64,000 nt of DNA from NCBI GenBank assembly GCA_963848335.1, contig CAWKDD010000003.1:1189942-1253941 (forward strand), in the 5' to 3' direction. The translations under genes were made by a program, and so were the position numbers. Shown here in pieces: positions 1 to 9,932 of this stretch (within the stretch, counting starts at the first letter, position 1; every line of letters begins with the position of its first letter). Under the pieces are notes generated by a model. That model made no database searches, was not told the DNA's origin, and worked only from the letters and a program-made list of their open reading frames with translations. The stretch comes from Chersky-840 sp963848335 (lineage in GTDB: Bacteria; Actinomycetota; Acidimicrobiia; Acidimicrobiales; UBA8190).

Positions 1-405
1 CAGGTCGTACTGCCCGAGGACGCGGGTCGCCATCCACCCCAGGACCAGCCCCAGCTGGGCCCCGGTGGCCCGGCGTGTCGCTCCCGCCAGTGGGCCCTGC
101 AAGGTGCCGGTGTCGAGCTTCTCGAGCACCGGCTCGAGCAGGCGGCGGAACGAGGAGATGTTGGCCTGGACCCAGCCGGCCCGGTCGACGACCAGGGCTT
201 CTGCGCTGCCGGTGGCGGGTTGGAGGCCCGTGGCCTCGATCACCAGGCCCTCGGCCCGGGTAGTGGCCTCGGCGAAGTCGGCCTCGAGCTGGGCCCTGGT
301 GGTGGCGTCGAGGGACCCTGCCCCCGGCGGGCCCAGCAAGGAACCCCGGGAGCCCACCCACGTGGCGACGCGTTGGGCTACGTCCCACGACACCGGGCTG
401 GTCAC
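1..405 (-). CDS. DUF2342 zinc-dependent metalloprotease family protein, N-terminal part (runs off the left edge)
   Basis: This is the 5' end of a gene that leaves the window at base 1; 135 codons are visible from a GTG at 405. The opening SPVSWDVAQRVATWVGS, followed by a helical stretch with FRRLLEPVLEKL and GLVLGWMATRVLGQYD, resembles the N-terminal half of the actinobacterial DUF2342 family, often labelled F420 biosynthesis-associated or zinc-dependent metalloprotease. The zinc-binding HExxH of that family would lie in the missing part, so catalysis cannot be judged. The family's true role is unproven. The family call rests on remembered similarity. Confidence 0.7.
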   Translation of the reverse strand, partial: MTSPVSWDVAQRVATWVGSRGSLLGPPGAGSLDATTRAQLEADFAEATTRAEGLVIEATGLQPATGSAEALVVDRAGWVQANISSFRRLLEPVLEKLDTGTLQGPLAGATRRATGAQLGLVLGWMATRVLGQYDL

Positions 406-443
406 GGCCCCCAGTGTAGGGACCGTGGGCCCACCTCCGCCCC

Positions 444-650
444 TCAGGCGATCTTCTTGCCCCGGAGCCTGGGCGTGCTGGGGGTGAGGTGCAAGCAGCA
501 GTACTCGTCGTCGTTGTAGATCGACAGCTTGGTGTCACAGCCGGGCTCGGCACACACCCGGCCCGAGGCGAACGTGCGCGACGGCCGCCCGTACCCGGTG
601 AACGCCGTGGCCCCGATGGACTGGTCGCCCAACTCGGTGCGGTCTTCCAT
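444..650 (-). CDS. small CxxxxC-type protein, 68 aa (paralogue at 49180-49374)
   Basis: A 68-residue protein starting at ATG 650. Its core is an arginine-rich lead-in (PSRTFASGRVCAEPGC) followed by TKLSIYNDDEYCCLHL and a basic tail RLRGKKIA. The cysteines and one histidine (CAEPGC, then CCLH) look like a small zinc-binding knuckle. I do not know a characterised homologue. A second protein at 49180-49374 has the same layout (GRQCAQRDCATRLSIYN, then YCSLHEEK and basic tail RGKRAI), which argues that both are real genes. It sits between the DUF2342 gene and the rsrA-sigR pair. Confidence 0.65.
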   Translation of the reverse strand: MEDRTELGDQSIGATAFTGYGRPSRTFASGRVCAEPGCDTKLSIYNDDEYCCLHLTPSTPRLRGKKIA

Positions 651-839
651 TCCCCTGAACCTCCCGCCGGTGTCGTGTTTGGCTACCTATCGACGCCCGC
701 GACAGGCGGAGTGAGGGACAGCAAGGGTCGTTGTTCGACCGTTGTGAAACGGCCCTGAGCACCACCGACGAGGGGGCCTGGAGCCCGGGAACCGGCCCGG
801 TCCCATGAGGCGCCGGGGCGAGGTGACCGGGGCGCTGCT

Positions 840-1112
840 TCAGCCCGAGTGACCCGACGCCTGGCGGCGCTCCTCCTCGAGGATGGCGTCATGCACCCGC
901 TCGCGCAGGGAGGCCGGGACGTGGTCCTTGCAGCGGTTGGCGATCACCTGGCGGAGCTCGAGCTCGAAGTCGAAGGCCCCCAGGCACGGCGAGCATTCGT
1001 CGAGATGCTCCTTGATCTCGGCGCGGCGCTCGTCGGTGAGCTCACCGTCGAGATAGTGGTAGAGCCGTTCGATGGTCTCGTTGCAATCGACCTCGGACTC
1101 TTCGGACCCCAT
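840..1112 (-). CDS. rsrA: mycothiol-system anti-sigma factor, RsrA-like (ZAS family)
   Basis: A 90-residue zinc-containing anti-sigma factor expected to hold the SigR-type sigma factor inactive under reducing conditions and to release it on disulfide stress. The diagnostic HxxxCxxC is present as HLDECSPC, with a further cysteine near the N-terminus (VDCNETIERLYHYLDGE) and one in ANRCKDHVP, as in RsrA of Streptomyces and RshA of Mycobacterium. I chose ATG 1112 because GGGAG stands 8 to 9 bases upstream; ATG 1127 in the same frame is possible (95 aa). It follows sigR on the same strand with a gap of tens of bases, the usual order. Release on oxidation is family knowledge, not seen here. Confidence 0.88.
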   Translation of the reverse strand: MGSEESEVDCNETIERLYHYLDGELTDERRAEIKEHLDECSPCLGAFDFELELRQVIANRCKDHVPASLRERVHDAILEEERRQASGHSG

Positions 1113-1138
1113 CTCGAGTTCTCCCATCAGCCCCGAGG

Positions 1139-1729
1139 TTAATGCCCGGCCTCGGCCGATCCGACCAGGCCCCGCGCGACGGCAAAGTCGTGCAACGCCT
1201 TCTGGAGCGCCTTTCTTCCCCGGTGGATCCTGCTCATCACCGTGCCGATGGGCACCTCGGTGATCTCGGCGATCTCCTTGTAGGAGAAACCTTCCACATC
1301 GGCCAGGAGGACGGCGATCCGGAACGCCTCGGGGAGCGACTCGATGGCCTTCTTGACCTCGTCGTCGGTGAAGTGCTCGAACACCTCGTCCTCGGCCGAC
1401 CGCCCGGCGCCGGTCGATTGGAGGTCCCCGATCCGGTGGTACAGGTAGAGGTCTTCGACGTCCTCCACGTCGGCCTTCTCCGGTCGTCGCTTGGCGGCGC
1501 GGTAGCTGTTGATGAAGGTGTTGGTGAGGATCTTGTACAGCCACGCCCGGAGGTTGGTCCCGTCCTCGTAACGGTCGAAGGCGCGGTACGCCTTGAGGAA
1601 CGTCTCCTGCACGAGGTCCTCGGCGTCGGCGGGGTTGCGGGTCATGCGCAAGGCGGCGGTGTACAACGCCTGCATGTGGGGCATGGCGAGCTCTGTGAAG
1701 CGACCCCGGTCGGCCATGTGCTGCACCAT
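1139..1729 (-). CDS. sigR: ECF RNA polymerase sigma factor, SigR/SigH-like
   Basis: A 196-residue ECF sigma factor. Region 2 is clear (AALRMTRNPADAEDLVQETF and NLRAWLYKILTNTFINSYR), and region 4 has the helix-turn-helix FSYKEIAEITEVPIGTVMSR followed by IHRGRKALQKAL. An acidic linker between them (DVEDVEDLYLYHRIGDL) is typical of the SigR/SigH group of oxidative-stress sigmas. The downstream gene is a matching RsrA-type anti-sigma factor, which supports the assignment. SigR in related bacteria drives thioredoxin, mycothiol and protease genes from GGAAT/GTT promoters; I did not find a convincing autoregulatory promoter of that type upstream. Start could also be the ATG four codons in. Confidence 0.9.
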   Translation of the reverse strand: MVQHMADRGRFTELAMPHMQALYTAALRMTRNPADAEDLVQETFLKAYRAFDRYEDGTNLRAWLYKILTNTFINSYRAAKRRPEKADVEDVEDLYLYHRIGDLQSTGAGRSAEDEVFEHFTDDEVKKAIESLPEAFRIAVLLADVEGFSYKEIAEITEVPIGTVMSRIHRGRKALQKALHDFAVARGLVGSAEAGH

Positions 1730-1825
1730 AGCCAGTGGGTGTGGCGGCGGCGGCGCGCCGTCACCACGGCCCCGTTCCCCGGTAACGGCCCGCTCTTGCC
1801 GGCTCCGGAGCTCAGGATGGGCGGT

Positions 1826-2296
1826 TCAGGCGTCAGGTGTGACGGCGTGCGCCCAGCGTCGCACGGTGCGGACGCCGGAGGGGAACAACCGGAACGCCCG
1901 CGGCGGTGCGGGGGCCAGGTCCCCGGACGCGGTCACGAACCAGCACGGCAGGCCGGTGTCGGTGGCATCGCGAAGCTCCAGCCACGTTTCGCGGCTGATC
2001 GACCCGTCCACCTCCGAGAGGACAACCACGGCGTCGAGGCCGTCGCGGATGAAGGGCCAGCGCAGGTGCCAATCGGCACGCGACGCGAAGCCGCAGGAGT
2101 CGGCGTCCATCACCACCGCCCGGGGCCACTCGTCTGAGACGCGCCGCAGTGCCCGGCGGTACGACAGCGTGCCGTAGGTGTTCGTCGCCGCTGCCAGGTA
2201 CACCACCGCCGGCGAGGTCTCCTGGCCGCGGGTGGGGCCGGGCTCCGACTCGGAGCCGGCGTTCTGCCGGGAGCCAAACGGAACCGTGACGCTCAT
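1826..2296 (-). CDS. hypothetical protein, 156 aa
   Basis: An open frame of 156 codons from ATG 2296 with codon usage like its neighbours. The N-terminal ~30 residues are polar; the rest reads like a compact alpha/beta domain with hydrophobic strands (AVVYLAAATNTYGTLSYRR, RAVVMDADSC, LDAVVVLSEVDG, CWFVTASGDLA). DADSCGFASRADWHLRW and the strand/helix alternation suggest a small nucleotide- or sugar-modifying fold, but no motif is diagnostic and I do not recognise the family. It lies between sigR and a tRNA gene, on the same strand as both. A longer N-terminal extension to 2443 is open but would run toward the tRNA promoter. Confidence 0.6.
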   Translation of the reverse strand: MSVTVPFGSRQNAGSESEPGPTRGQETSPAVVYLAAATNTYGTLSYRRALRRVSDEWPRAVVMDADSCGFASRADWHLRWPFIRDGLDAVVVLSEVDGSISRETWLELRDATDTGLPCWFVTASGDLAPAPPRAFRLFPSGVRTVRRWAHAVTPDA

Positions 2297-2453
2297 GGCG
2301 GACCCCCCATCCGGCTTCCCGTCCGCGCGCCACGGGATGCAGAGGATCCGGCGGCGTGCCCCTCGGCTCCATGGTGCTGCCCGATCCTCACCGGGCGTCC
2401 AAGCCAAGCTCAACTCGCGGACAACGGGCGGGCCGGTCCACACCGTCGGTCGG

Positions 2454-2526
2454 AGCCTGGGAGGGGACTCGAACCCCTGACCTGCGCATTACGAATGCGC
2501 TGCTCTACCAGCTGAGCTACCCAGGC
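2454..2526 (-). tRNA. tRNA-Thr (anticodon CGT)
   Basis: Read on the minus strand the 73 bases fold into a complete cloverleaf. The acceptor arms are GCCTGGG and CCCAGGC with discriminator U, the D-arm is AGCTCAGCTGGTAGAGC, and the T-arm contains GGTTCGAGTCC. The anticodon stem GCGCA/TGCGC closes the loop TTCGTAA, giving anticodon CGT for threonine. CCA is not encoded. It lies between holB and the 156-aa gene. No repeat of its 3' end was noticed elsewhere in the window, so I see no sign that it is the attachment site used by the element further right. Confidence 0.95.
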
Positions 2527-2590
2527 GACGCGAGCGATCAAACTACCTGACCGACATCGGGCCTCCGCAGCCCGACAGGCGACGGCGCCG

Positions 2591-3715
2591 TCAGCCGGTG
2601 ACGGCGGAGAGCCGGACGAGCATGGCTTCGAGCAGCAGCGACTCGTTGGGATTGCGGACCAGCTCCGCCGAGGATCGCTCGACCACGGCGATGGCGCCGG
2701 CGAGCTCGCGTATGCGTTCCTCGGTCCTCCCCGACCAGGCCGGGGGCATGGGGTCGGGTGCCGCCAAGGACAGAAGGCGGTCCCGGTAGGCGGCGGCGAG
2801 CACGGCGAACCCGGCCCGCAGCTCGTCGGTCCGCCACCGGCGTTCCTCGCGGTGCTGACGGTCTTCGATCTCCTTGCGGCGGGGGACGGCGCGCTCGCCG
2901 CGCTGTTCGGCCTCGGAGCCGAGCCCTTCCATCTCGACGCGGTGCCGGGCGCGCACCGGCTCCAGCGCGTCCTCGGCCGAGGACAGCAACTCTGCGGCCA
3001 GCACGGCCGCCGCCGACCCGGTGCCGTCGAGGCGCGAGGGCACCGAGCGCCACAATTCGCGTCGCGACACGAAGCCGCCGTCGTCGGCCAGAAGGCTGGC
3101 GCGCTCGATGCTCCCTCCCGCCGCCTCGGACAGCTCGGCGGCCAGATCGGCCGCCATGCCCGTCCCCACGAGCCAGTGGCGCAGCTCGGCAGAGGGGGCG
3201 GGGTGCAATTCGATGCGCACGCACCGGCTGGCCACCGTGGCCATCTCGGCGGGGACAGCCTCGGCGAGCAGGACGAAGACCGTCTGCCCGGCCGGCTCCT
3301 CGAGCGTCTTCAACAAGACGGGGGCGGCCAGCCGGGCCAGGTGGATGTCCGCCACCACGATCACCTGGCGCTGTCCTTCGAGTGGGCGCCGCTGGGCGAG
3401 TCGGACCACGCGCCGGGCGTCGTCGACGGTGACGAAGGGGCCCGCCCGTTCGATCTCCACCACGTCGGGATGGACCCCGGTCAGGGCGCGGCGGCACACC
3501 TCGCACGCGCCGCAGCCACCGAGCGGGCACAACAGGGCGGCGGCGAAGCCGCGCACCAGGGGCCGCTGGCCCAGACCGGGCGGCCCCACGAGCAGATAGG
3601 CGTGCACGGGCTTGCGGGCCGCGGCGCGCAGCTGGGCGACCGCGTCGGACTGTCCCACCACCTCGGCGAAGAGCCCGACGTCGGGAAGCTCGTGGTCGTG
3701 GGGTTGCGCCGTCAT
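2591..3715 (-). CDS. holB: DNA polymerase III delta' subunit (clamp loader)
   Basis: A 374-residue AAA+ clamp-loader subunit. Seen features: N-terminal FAEVVGQSDAVAQLRAA, a P-loop region LLVGPPGLGQRPL, a zinc module CPLGGCGACEVCRRAL, sensor-type strand QVIVVADIHLARLAAPVLLK, TLEEPAGQTVFVLLAE and the arginine-finger region VASRCVRIEL (SRC motif). The P-loop has Q-R where the invariant lysine normally is, so ATP binding is doubtful; E. coli delta' is likewise ATPase-dead. The C-terminal ~150 residues are helical. Its ATG overlaps the tmk stop (ATGA), so it is translationally coupled to tmk. Linking delta' to Tmk is common in bacteria. Confidence 0.88.
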   Translation of the reverse strand: MTAQPHDHELPDVGLFAEVVGQSDAVAQLRAAARKPVHAYLLVGPPGLGQRPLVRGFAAALLCPLGGCGACEVCRRALTGVHPDVVEIERAGPFVTVDDARRVVRLAQRRPLEGQRQVIVVADIHLARLAAPVLLKTLEEPAGQTVFVLLAEAVPAEMATVASRCVRIELHPAPSAELRHWLVGTGMAADLAAELSEAAGGSIERASLLADDGGFVSRRELWRSVPSRLDGTGSAAAVLAAELLSSAEDALEPVRARHRVEMEGLGSEAEQRGERAVPRRKEIEDRQHREERRWRTDELRAGFAVLAAAYRDRLLSLAAPDPMPPAWSGRTEERIRELAGAIAVVERSSAELVRNPNESLLLEAMLVRLSAVTG

Positions 3716-4347
3716 CGGCTCGCGGTGGGAAGCGGCGCCAGACGCTCGACCACCACCGCCATGACCTGTTCGGCCACGGTCTCCACGTCGCCGCTGGCGT
3801 CGAGGACGGCCCACGTGGCGGGTCCCGACGCGGCGAGCGCCAGGTACCCGGCCCGCACCCGCTCGTGGAAACCGGTGTCGAGCTGCTCGAGGCGATCGGC
3901 CTCGGCTCCGCCGACATGGAGGCGGTGGCGCGCTAGCGCCAGGGGGACGTCGAGCACCACAGTCAGGTCGGGGACGACGCCCGCCGCCGCCCAGGACACC
4001 AGACGCCGTATCTCCTCGAGGTCGAGGCCCCGTCCGTAGCCCTGGTAGGCGAGGGTCGACGCCGAGAACCGGTCGGTGACGACCCACCGCCCCTCCTCGA
4101 GCGCAGGGAGGACCACCTCGGCCACGTGCTGGGCCCGGTCGGCGGCCATGAGGAGCGCCTCGGCGCGTTCGGACACCGGGGGCAACCCGGGATCGAGCAC
4201 GAGCCTCCTCAGCGTGGCGCCCAGGGGTGTGGCCCCCGGCTCCGCCGTGGCGATCGCACCGAGGGCGTCGGCCAGACGGCGGGCGTGCGTCGACTTGCCA
4301 CATCCGTCAACACCTTCGAGGGCGATGAGCCGGCCGCGCCCGCTCAC
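3712..4347 (-). CDS. tmk: thymidylate kinase
   Basis: A 211-residue dTMP kinase that makes dTDP for DNA synthesis. The P-loop is LIALEGVDGCGKSTHARRLA; the DR(Y/F/S) motif follows as WVVTDRFSASTLAYQG, and VPDLTVVLDVPLALARHRL is the third conserved stretch. Length is normal for the family. It overlaps topA upstream and holB downstream by four bases each (ATGA), forming a tightly coupled topA-tmk-holB unit transcribed leftward. The pairing of a DNA precursor enzyme with topoisomerase I and the clamp loader is a recurring actinobacterial arrangement. Confidence 0.95.
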   Translation of the reverse strand: MSGRGRLIALEGVDGCGKSTHARRLADALGAIATAEPGATPLGATLRRLVLDPGLPPVSERAEALLMAADRAQHVAEVVLPALEEGRWVVTDRFSASTLAYQGYGRGLDLEEIRRLVSWAAAGVVPDLTVVLDVPLALARHRLHVGGAEADRLEQLDTGFHERVRAGYLALAASGPATWAVLDASGDVETVAEQVMAVVVERLAPLPTASR

Positions 4348-7256
4348 GCCGTCTCAGGCGTCCCTGCCGGCACCGAGGCGGATGCCTCGGTCGCCTTGTC
4401 GGCGGACGTCGCCTTCGCCGCGCCCTTCTTGGTGGCGCCCTTCTTGGTGGCGGCAGCTTTCCTGGTGGCGGCAGCTTTCCTGGTGGCGCCCTTCTTGGTG
4501 GCGGCAGCCTTCTTGGTGGACTTCGCCGCCTTGGCCGCCTTCTTCGGCGCCTTCGCCGCCCGGCCGGCGCGCTTGACCGGCGGTCCCGCGGCCCGGCGAT
4601 CGGCGAGCAGCTCGGCGGCGCGCTCGATGGTGATGGTCTCGGGCTCGTCCCCCTTGCGCAGCGAGGCGTTGGTGGTGCCGTCGGTCACGTAGGGGCCGAA
4701 GCGGCCCGAGCGCACGACGACTGGAGCGTCGGTCTCGGGGTCGGGGCCGAGCTCGCGCAGCGGCGCCGCCGCCGCCCGGCCGCGGCGGGTCTTGGGCTGT
4801 GCGAAGAGGGCGAGGGCCTCGTCGAGGGTGACCGTGAGCAGCTGCTCCTCGGTTTCGAGGCTGCGGGTGTCGGTGCCCTTTTTGACATACGGCCCGAACC
4901 GCCCGTTGAGCGCCTGGATCTCCTCCCCCGACGTCGGGTCGGTGCCGACGGAGCGCGGCAGGCGGAGCAGCTCCAGTGCCTGGTCGAGTTGGACGTCCTC
5001 GGGGGTCATGGACCGGAACAGCGACGCCGTCCGGGGTCGCTCGCCACCTTCGACGGCCTCTCCGAGCTGGATGTAGGGACCGAATCGGCCCGAGCGCACC
5101 AGCACGGCCAGCCCGCTCTCGGGGTCGGTCCCGATGGTGCGGTCCCCCGAAGGTGCGGCGAGGAGCTCTTCGGCCCGCGCCACGGTGAGCTCGTCGGGGG
5201 GGAGGTCCTCGGGGATCGAGGCCCGGTCGTCGGCGCGCTGGAGGTAGGGGCCGTAGCGGCCCACGCGCACGACGATCGGCTCCCCCTCGGCATCGGCACC
5301 GATGGTGATCGAGTTCACCTCGCGGGCATCGATCTCCCCGAGGTGCGAAGCCACGTCGTCCTTGAGGCCCCGCCGCTCCCGGCCGGCGCCGCGGCCGGGC
5401 CCGGGCTCGAACGCCGTCCCCGTCTTCGCGGCGTGGCCGTTGCTCCCGTCCCCTCCGAAGTAGAAACGCGTGAGCCAGGGCAGCACTTCCTGGGCTCCCT
5501 CGGCGATCTCGTCGAGGTCGTCCTCCATCGCCGCCGTGAAGCCGTAGTCGACGAGGTCCCCGAAGTACCGCTCGAGCAGTCCCACGACGGCGAACGCCGT
5601 GAACGACGGCACGAGCGCGGTGCCCTTCTTCCACACGTACCCGCGGTTCTGGATGGTGCCGAGGATGCTGGCGTAGGTCGAGGGCCGTCCCACCCCGAGC
5701 TCCTCGAGGGCCTTGACGAGCGAGGCCTCGGTGTAGCGGGGCGGGGGCTGGGTGGTGTGCGCACGGGCCTCGAGGTCCTGGGCGGACAACGTGTCGCCTT
5801 CGACCAGCGCCGGAAGCTGTACGTCGCGCTCGGCCGGCTCGGCATCGGCGTCGTCGGTTCCCTCGACATAAGCACGCAGGAAGCCGGGGAAGCGGATGAC
5901 GGTCCCCGACGCCGAGAACTCCGCCTCGTCGCCGGGGCCGCCCCACACCGGGATGCCGGCCAGGCGGACCTGGGCGCTCGTCCCGGTGGCGTCGGCCATC
6001 TGGCAAGCCACGGTGCGCTTCCAGATCAGGTCGTAGAGGCGCAGGGAGTCGCCACTCAATTCCCGGGCCGCCTCGTCGGGAGTGCGGAAGGACTCGCCCG
6101 CGGGCCGGATGGCCTCGTGGGCCTCCTGCGCGTTCTTGACCTTGCGCTCGTAGCGCCTCGGCGCCTCGGGGACGTATTCGCGCCCGTAGAGCGACGACGC
6201 CTGGGTCCGCGCTGCGGTCAGCGCCTGGTCCGACAGCGTGGTGGAGTCGGTGCGCATGTAGGTGATCCAGCCCTGCTCGTAGAGGCGCTGGGCCACCTGC
6301 ATGGTGCGCTGGGCCCCGAAACGGAGCTTGCGACTGGCTTCCTGCTGGAGGGTGGAGGTCATGAAAGGAGGAGCCGGTGACCGTCGGTAGGGCTTTTCCG
6401 TCACCGCCCGCACCGTGAATGTCTGCCCGGCCAGGCCCTGCACGAGCCGAGTGGCATCGGGCTCGCCGAGGAGCACCACGCCGGCCTTGTTGATCTCCCC
6501 GGTCTCGGTGAAGTCGCGCCCGGTCGCCACCGGCGTCCCCCCCACCGCCACCAAGGTGGCGGCGAAGGTCTGGCCCCGCGCGTCGAACGCCCCTTCTATG
6601 TCCCACCACGTCCCGGCCCGGAACCGCATCCGGGCCCGCTCCCGCTCGACGATCATGCGGGTGGCCACGCTCTGGACGCGGCCCGCGGAGAGGCGGGGCA
6701 TCACCTTCTTCCACAGAACCGGAGACACCTCGTACCCGTAGAGGCGGTCGAGGATCCGGCGGGCCTCCTGGGCGTCGACCAACCGCCGGTCGAGGTCTCG
6801 CCAGTCCTCCACGGCACGCGCCAGGGCGGTTGCGGTGATCTCGTGGAACACCATCCGCTTGATGGGCACACGGGGCGAGAGCACCTCGGTGAGGTGCCAC
6901 GCGATCGATTCGCCTTCGCGGTCCTCGTCGGTGGCGAGATAGACCTCGCTGGCGTCGGCCAGCAACGACTTCAAGCGCGCCACGACCGACTTCTTCTCGG
7001 GGGCCACCACATACAGGGGCTTGAACCCGTTGTCCACGTCGACGCCGAGGCGGGCCCACCCCTCACCCTTGTAGGCGGAGGGGATCTCGTCGGCCCGACG
7101 GGGCAGGTCGCGGATGTGGCCCACCGAAGATTCGACCACGAATCCCCCCCCGAGCAGGGCCGCGATGGTCCGGGCCTTCGCCGGGGACTCGACGATGACG
7201 AGAGGCTTGCCCGACGAGCGGGAGCCGGAGGAACGCGAGCGGGTGGAGGCTGGCAT
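4344..7256 (-). CDS. topA: DNA topoisomerase I (type IA) with a basic histone-like tail
   Basis: A 970-residue type IA topoisomerase that relaxes negative supercoils. The Toprim domain opens with KPLVIVESPAKARTIAALLG and contains LATDEDREGESIAWHL (acidic metal site). The catalytic tyrosine lies in QGWITYMRTDSTTLS. The C-terminal half has repeated TopoI C-terminal modules, each with a G(R/N)FGPY signature (VGRYGPYLQ, SGRFGPYIQLG, NGRFGPYVKKG, SGRFGPYVTDG), as in mycobacterial TopA. The last ~75 residues are an Ala/Lys tail of (KK/RKAAATKKGA)-like units, thought in actinobacteria to bind DNA electrostatically and aid processivity. ATG 7256 is chosen; an in-frame start at 7283 adds nine residues. 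Confidence 0.95.
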   Translation of the reverse strand: MPASTRSRSSGSRSSGKPLVIVESPAKARTIAALLGGGFVVESSVGHIRDLPRRADEIPSAYKGEGWARLGVDVDNGFKPLYVVAPEKKSVVARLKSLLADASEVYLATDEDREGESIAWHLTEVLSPRVPIKRMVFHEITATALARAVEDWRDLDRRLVDAQEARRILDRLYGYEVSPVLWKKVMPRLSAGRVQSVATRMIVERERARMRFRAGTWWDIEGAFDARGQTFAATLVAVGGTPVATGRDFTETGEINKAGVVLLGEPDATRLVQGLAGQTFTVRAVTEKPYRRSPAPPFMTSTLQQEASRKLRFGAQRTMQVAQRLYEQGWITYMRTDSTTLSDQALTAARTQASSLYGREYVPEAPRRYERKVKNAQEAHEAIRPAGESFRTPDEAARELSGDSLRLYDLIWKRTVACQMADATGTSAQVRLAGIPVWGGPGDEAEFSASGTVIRFPGFLRAYVEGTDDADAEPAERDVQLPALVEGDTLSAQDLEARAHTTQPPPRYTEASLVKALEELGVGRPSTYASILGTIQNRGYVWKKGTALVPSFTAFAVVGLLERYFGDLVDYGFTAAMEDDLDEIAEGAQEVLPWLTRFYFGGDGSNGHAAKTGTAFEPGPGRGAGRERRGLKDDVASHLGEIDAREVNSITIGADAEGEPIVVRVGRYGPYLQRADDRASIPEDLPPDELTVARAEELLAAPSGDRTIGTDPESGLAVLVRSGRFGPYIQLGEAVEGGERPRTASLFRSMTPEDVQLDQALELLRLPRSVGTDPTSGEEIQALNGRFGPYVKKGTDTRSLETEEQLLTVTLDEALALFAQPKTRRGRAAAAPLRELGPDPETDAPVVVRSGRFGPYVTDGTTNASLRKGDEPETITIERAAELLADRRAAGPPVKRAGRAAKAPKKAAKAAKSTKKAAATKKGATRKAAATRKAAATKKGATKKGAAKATSADKATEASASVPAGTPETA

Positions 7257-7386
7257 GGTCGTCGATGAGCGTGCGGGCTTCACACGGCTCGTGTCAACAG
7301 CAGCCGGGGATGGATCGGCGCCCCGTGCCCGTGACCAGCGTTTTCATGGCCATGTCCCCACTCCGCCGCCGACGGCGCCGGTTCCG

Positions 7387-9732
<2,346 letters not shown>

Positions 9733-9932
9733 ATACCTGGTGCTCCCTTCACATGGGCCCGAGGGCCCGGAACGAGCCTCGGCGGCCGAGGTCTCGGGTC
9801 GGTCTGTTGGTCGGACCCGGGGTCGGGCGCAGCCTCGAGATGAGACGCTCCCCCGAAGAACGGGGGCCGACGATACCGACTCCACGCGACGACGGGCAAG
9901 GAAGCCTCCGACGGGTGAGCGCGGCAACACCC

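Noticed and set aside
2454..2526. tRNA-Thr as attachment site of the accessory element
   Set aside because: No duplicated tRNA 3' end was found near 35 kb or 59 kb; the repeats that bound the element are unrelated to it.
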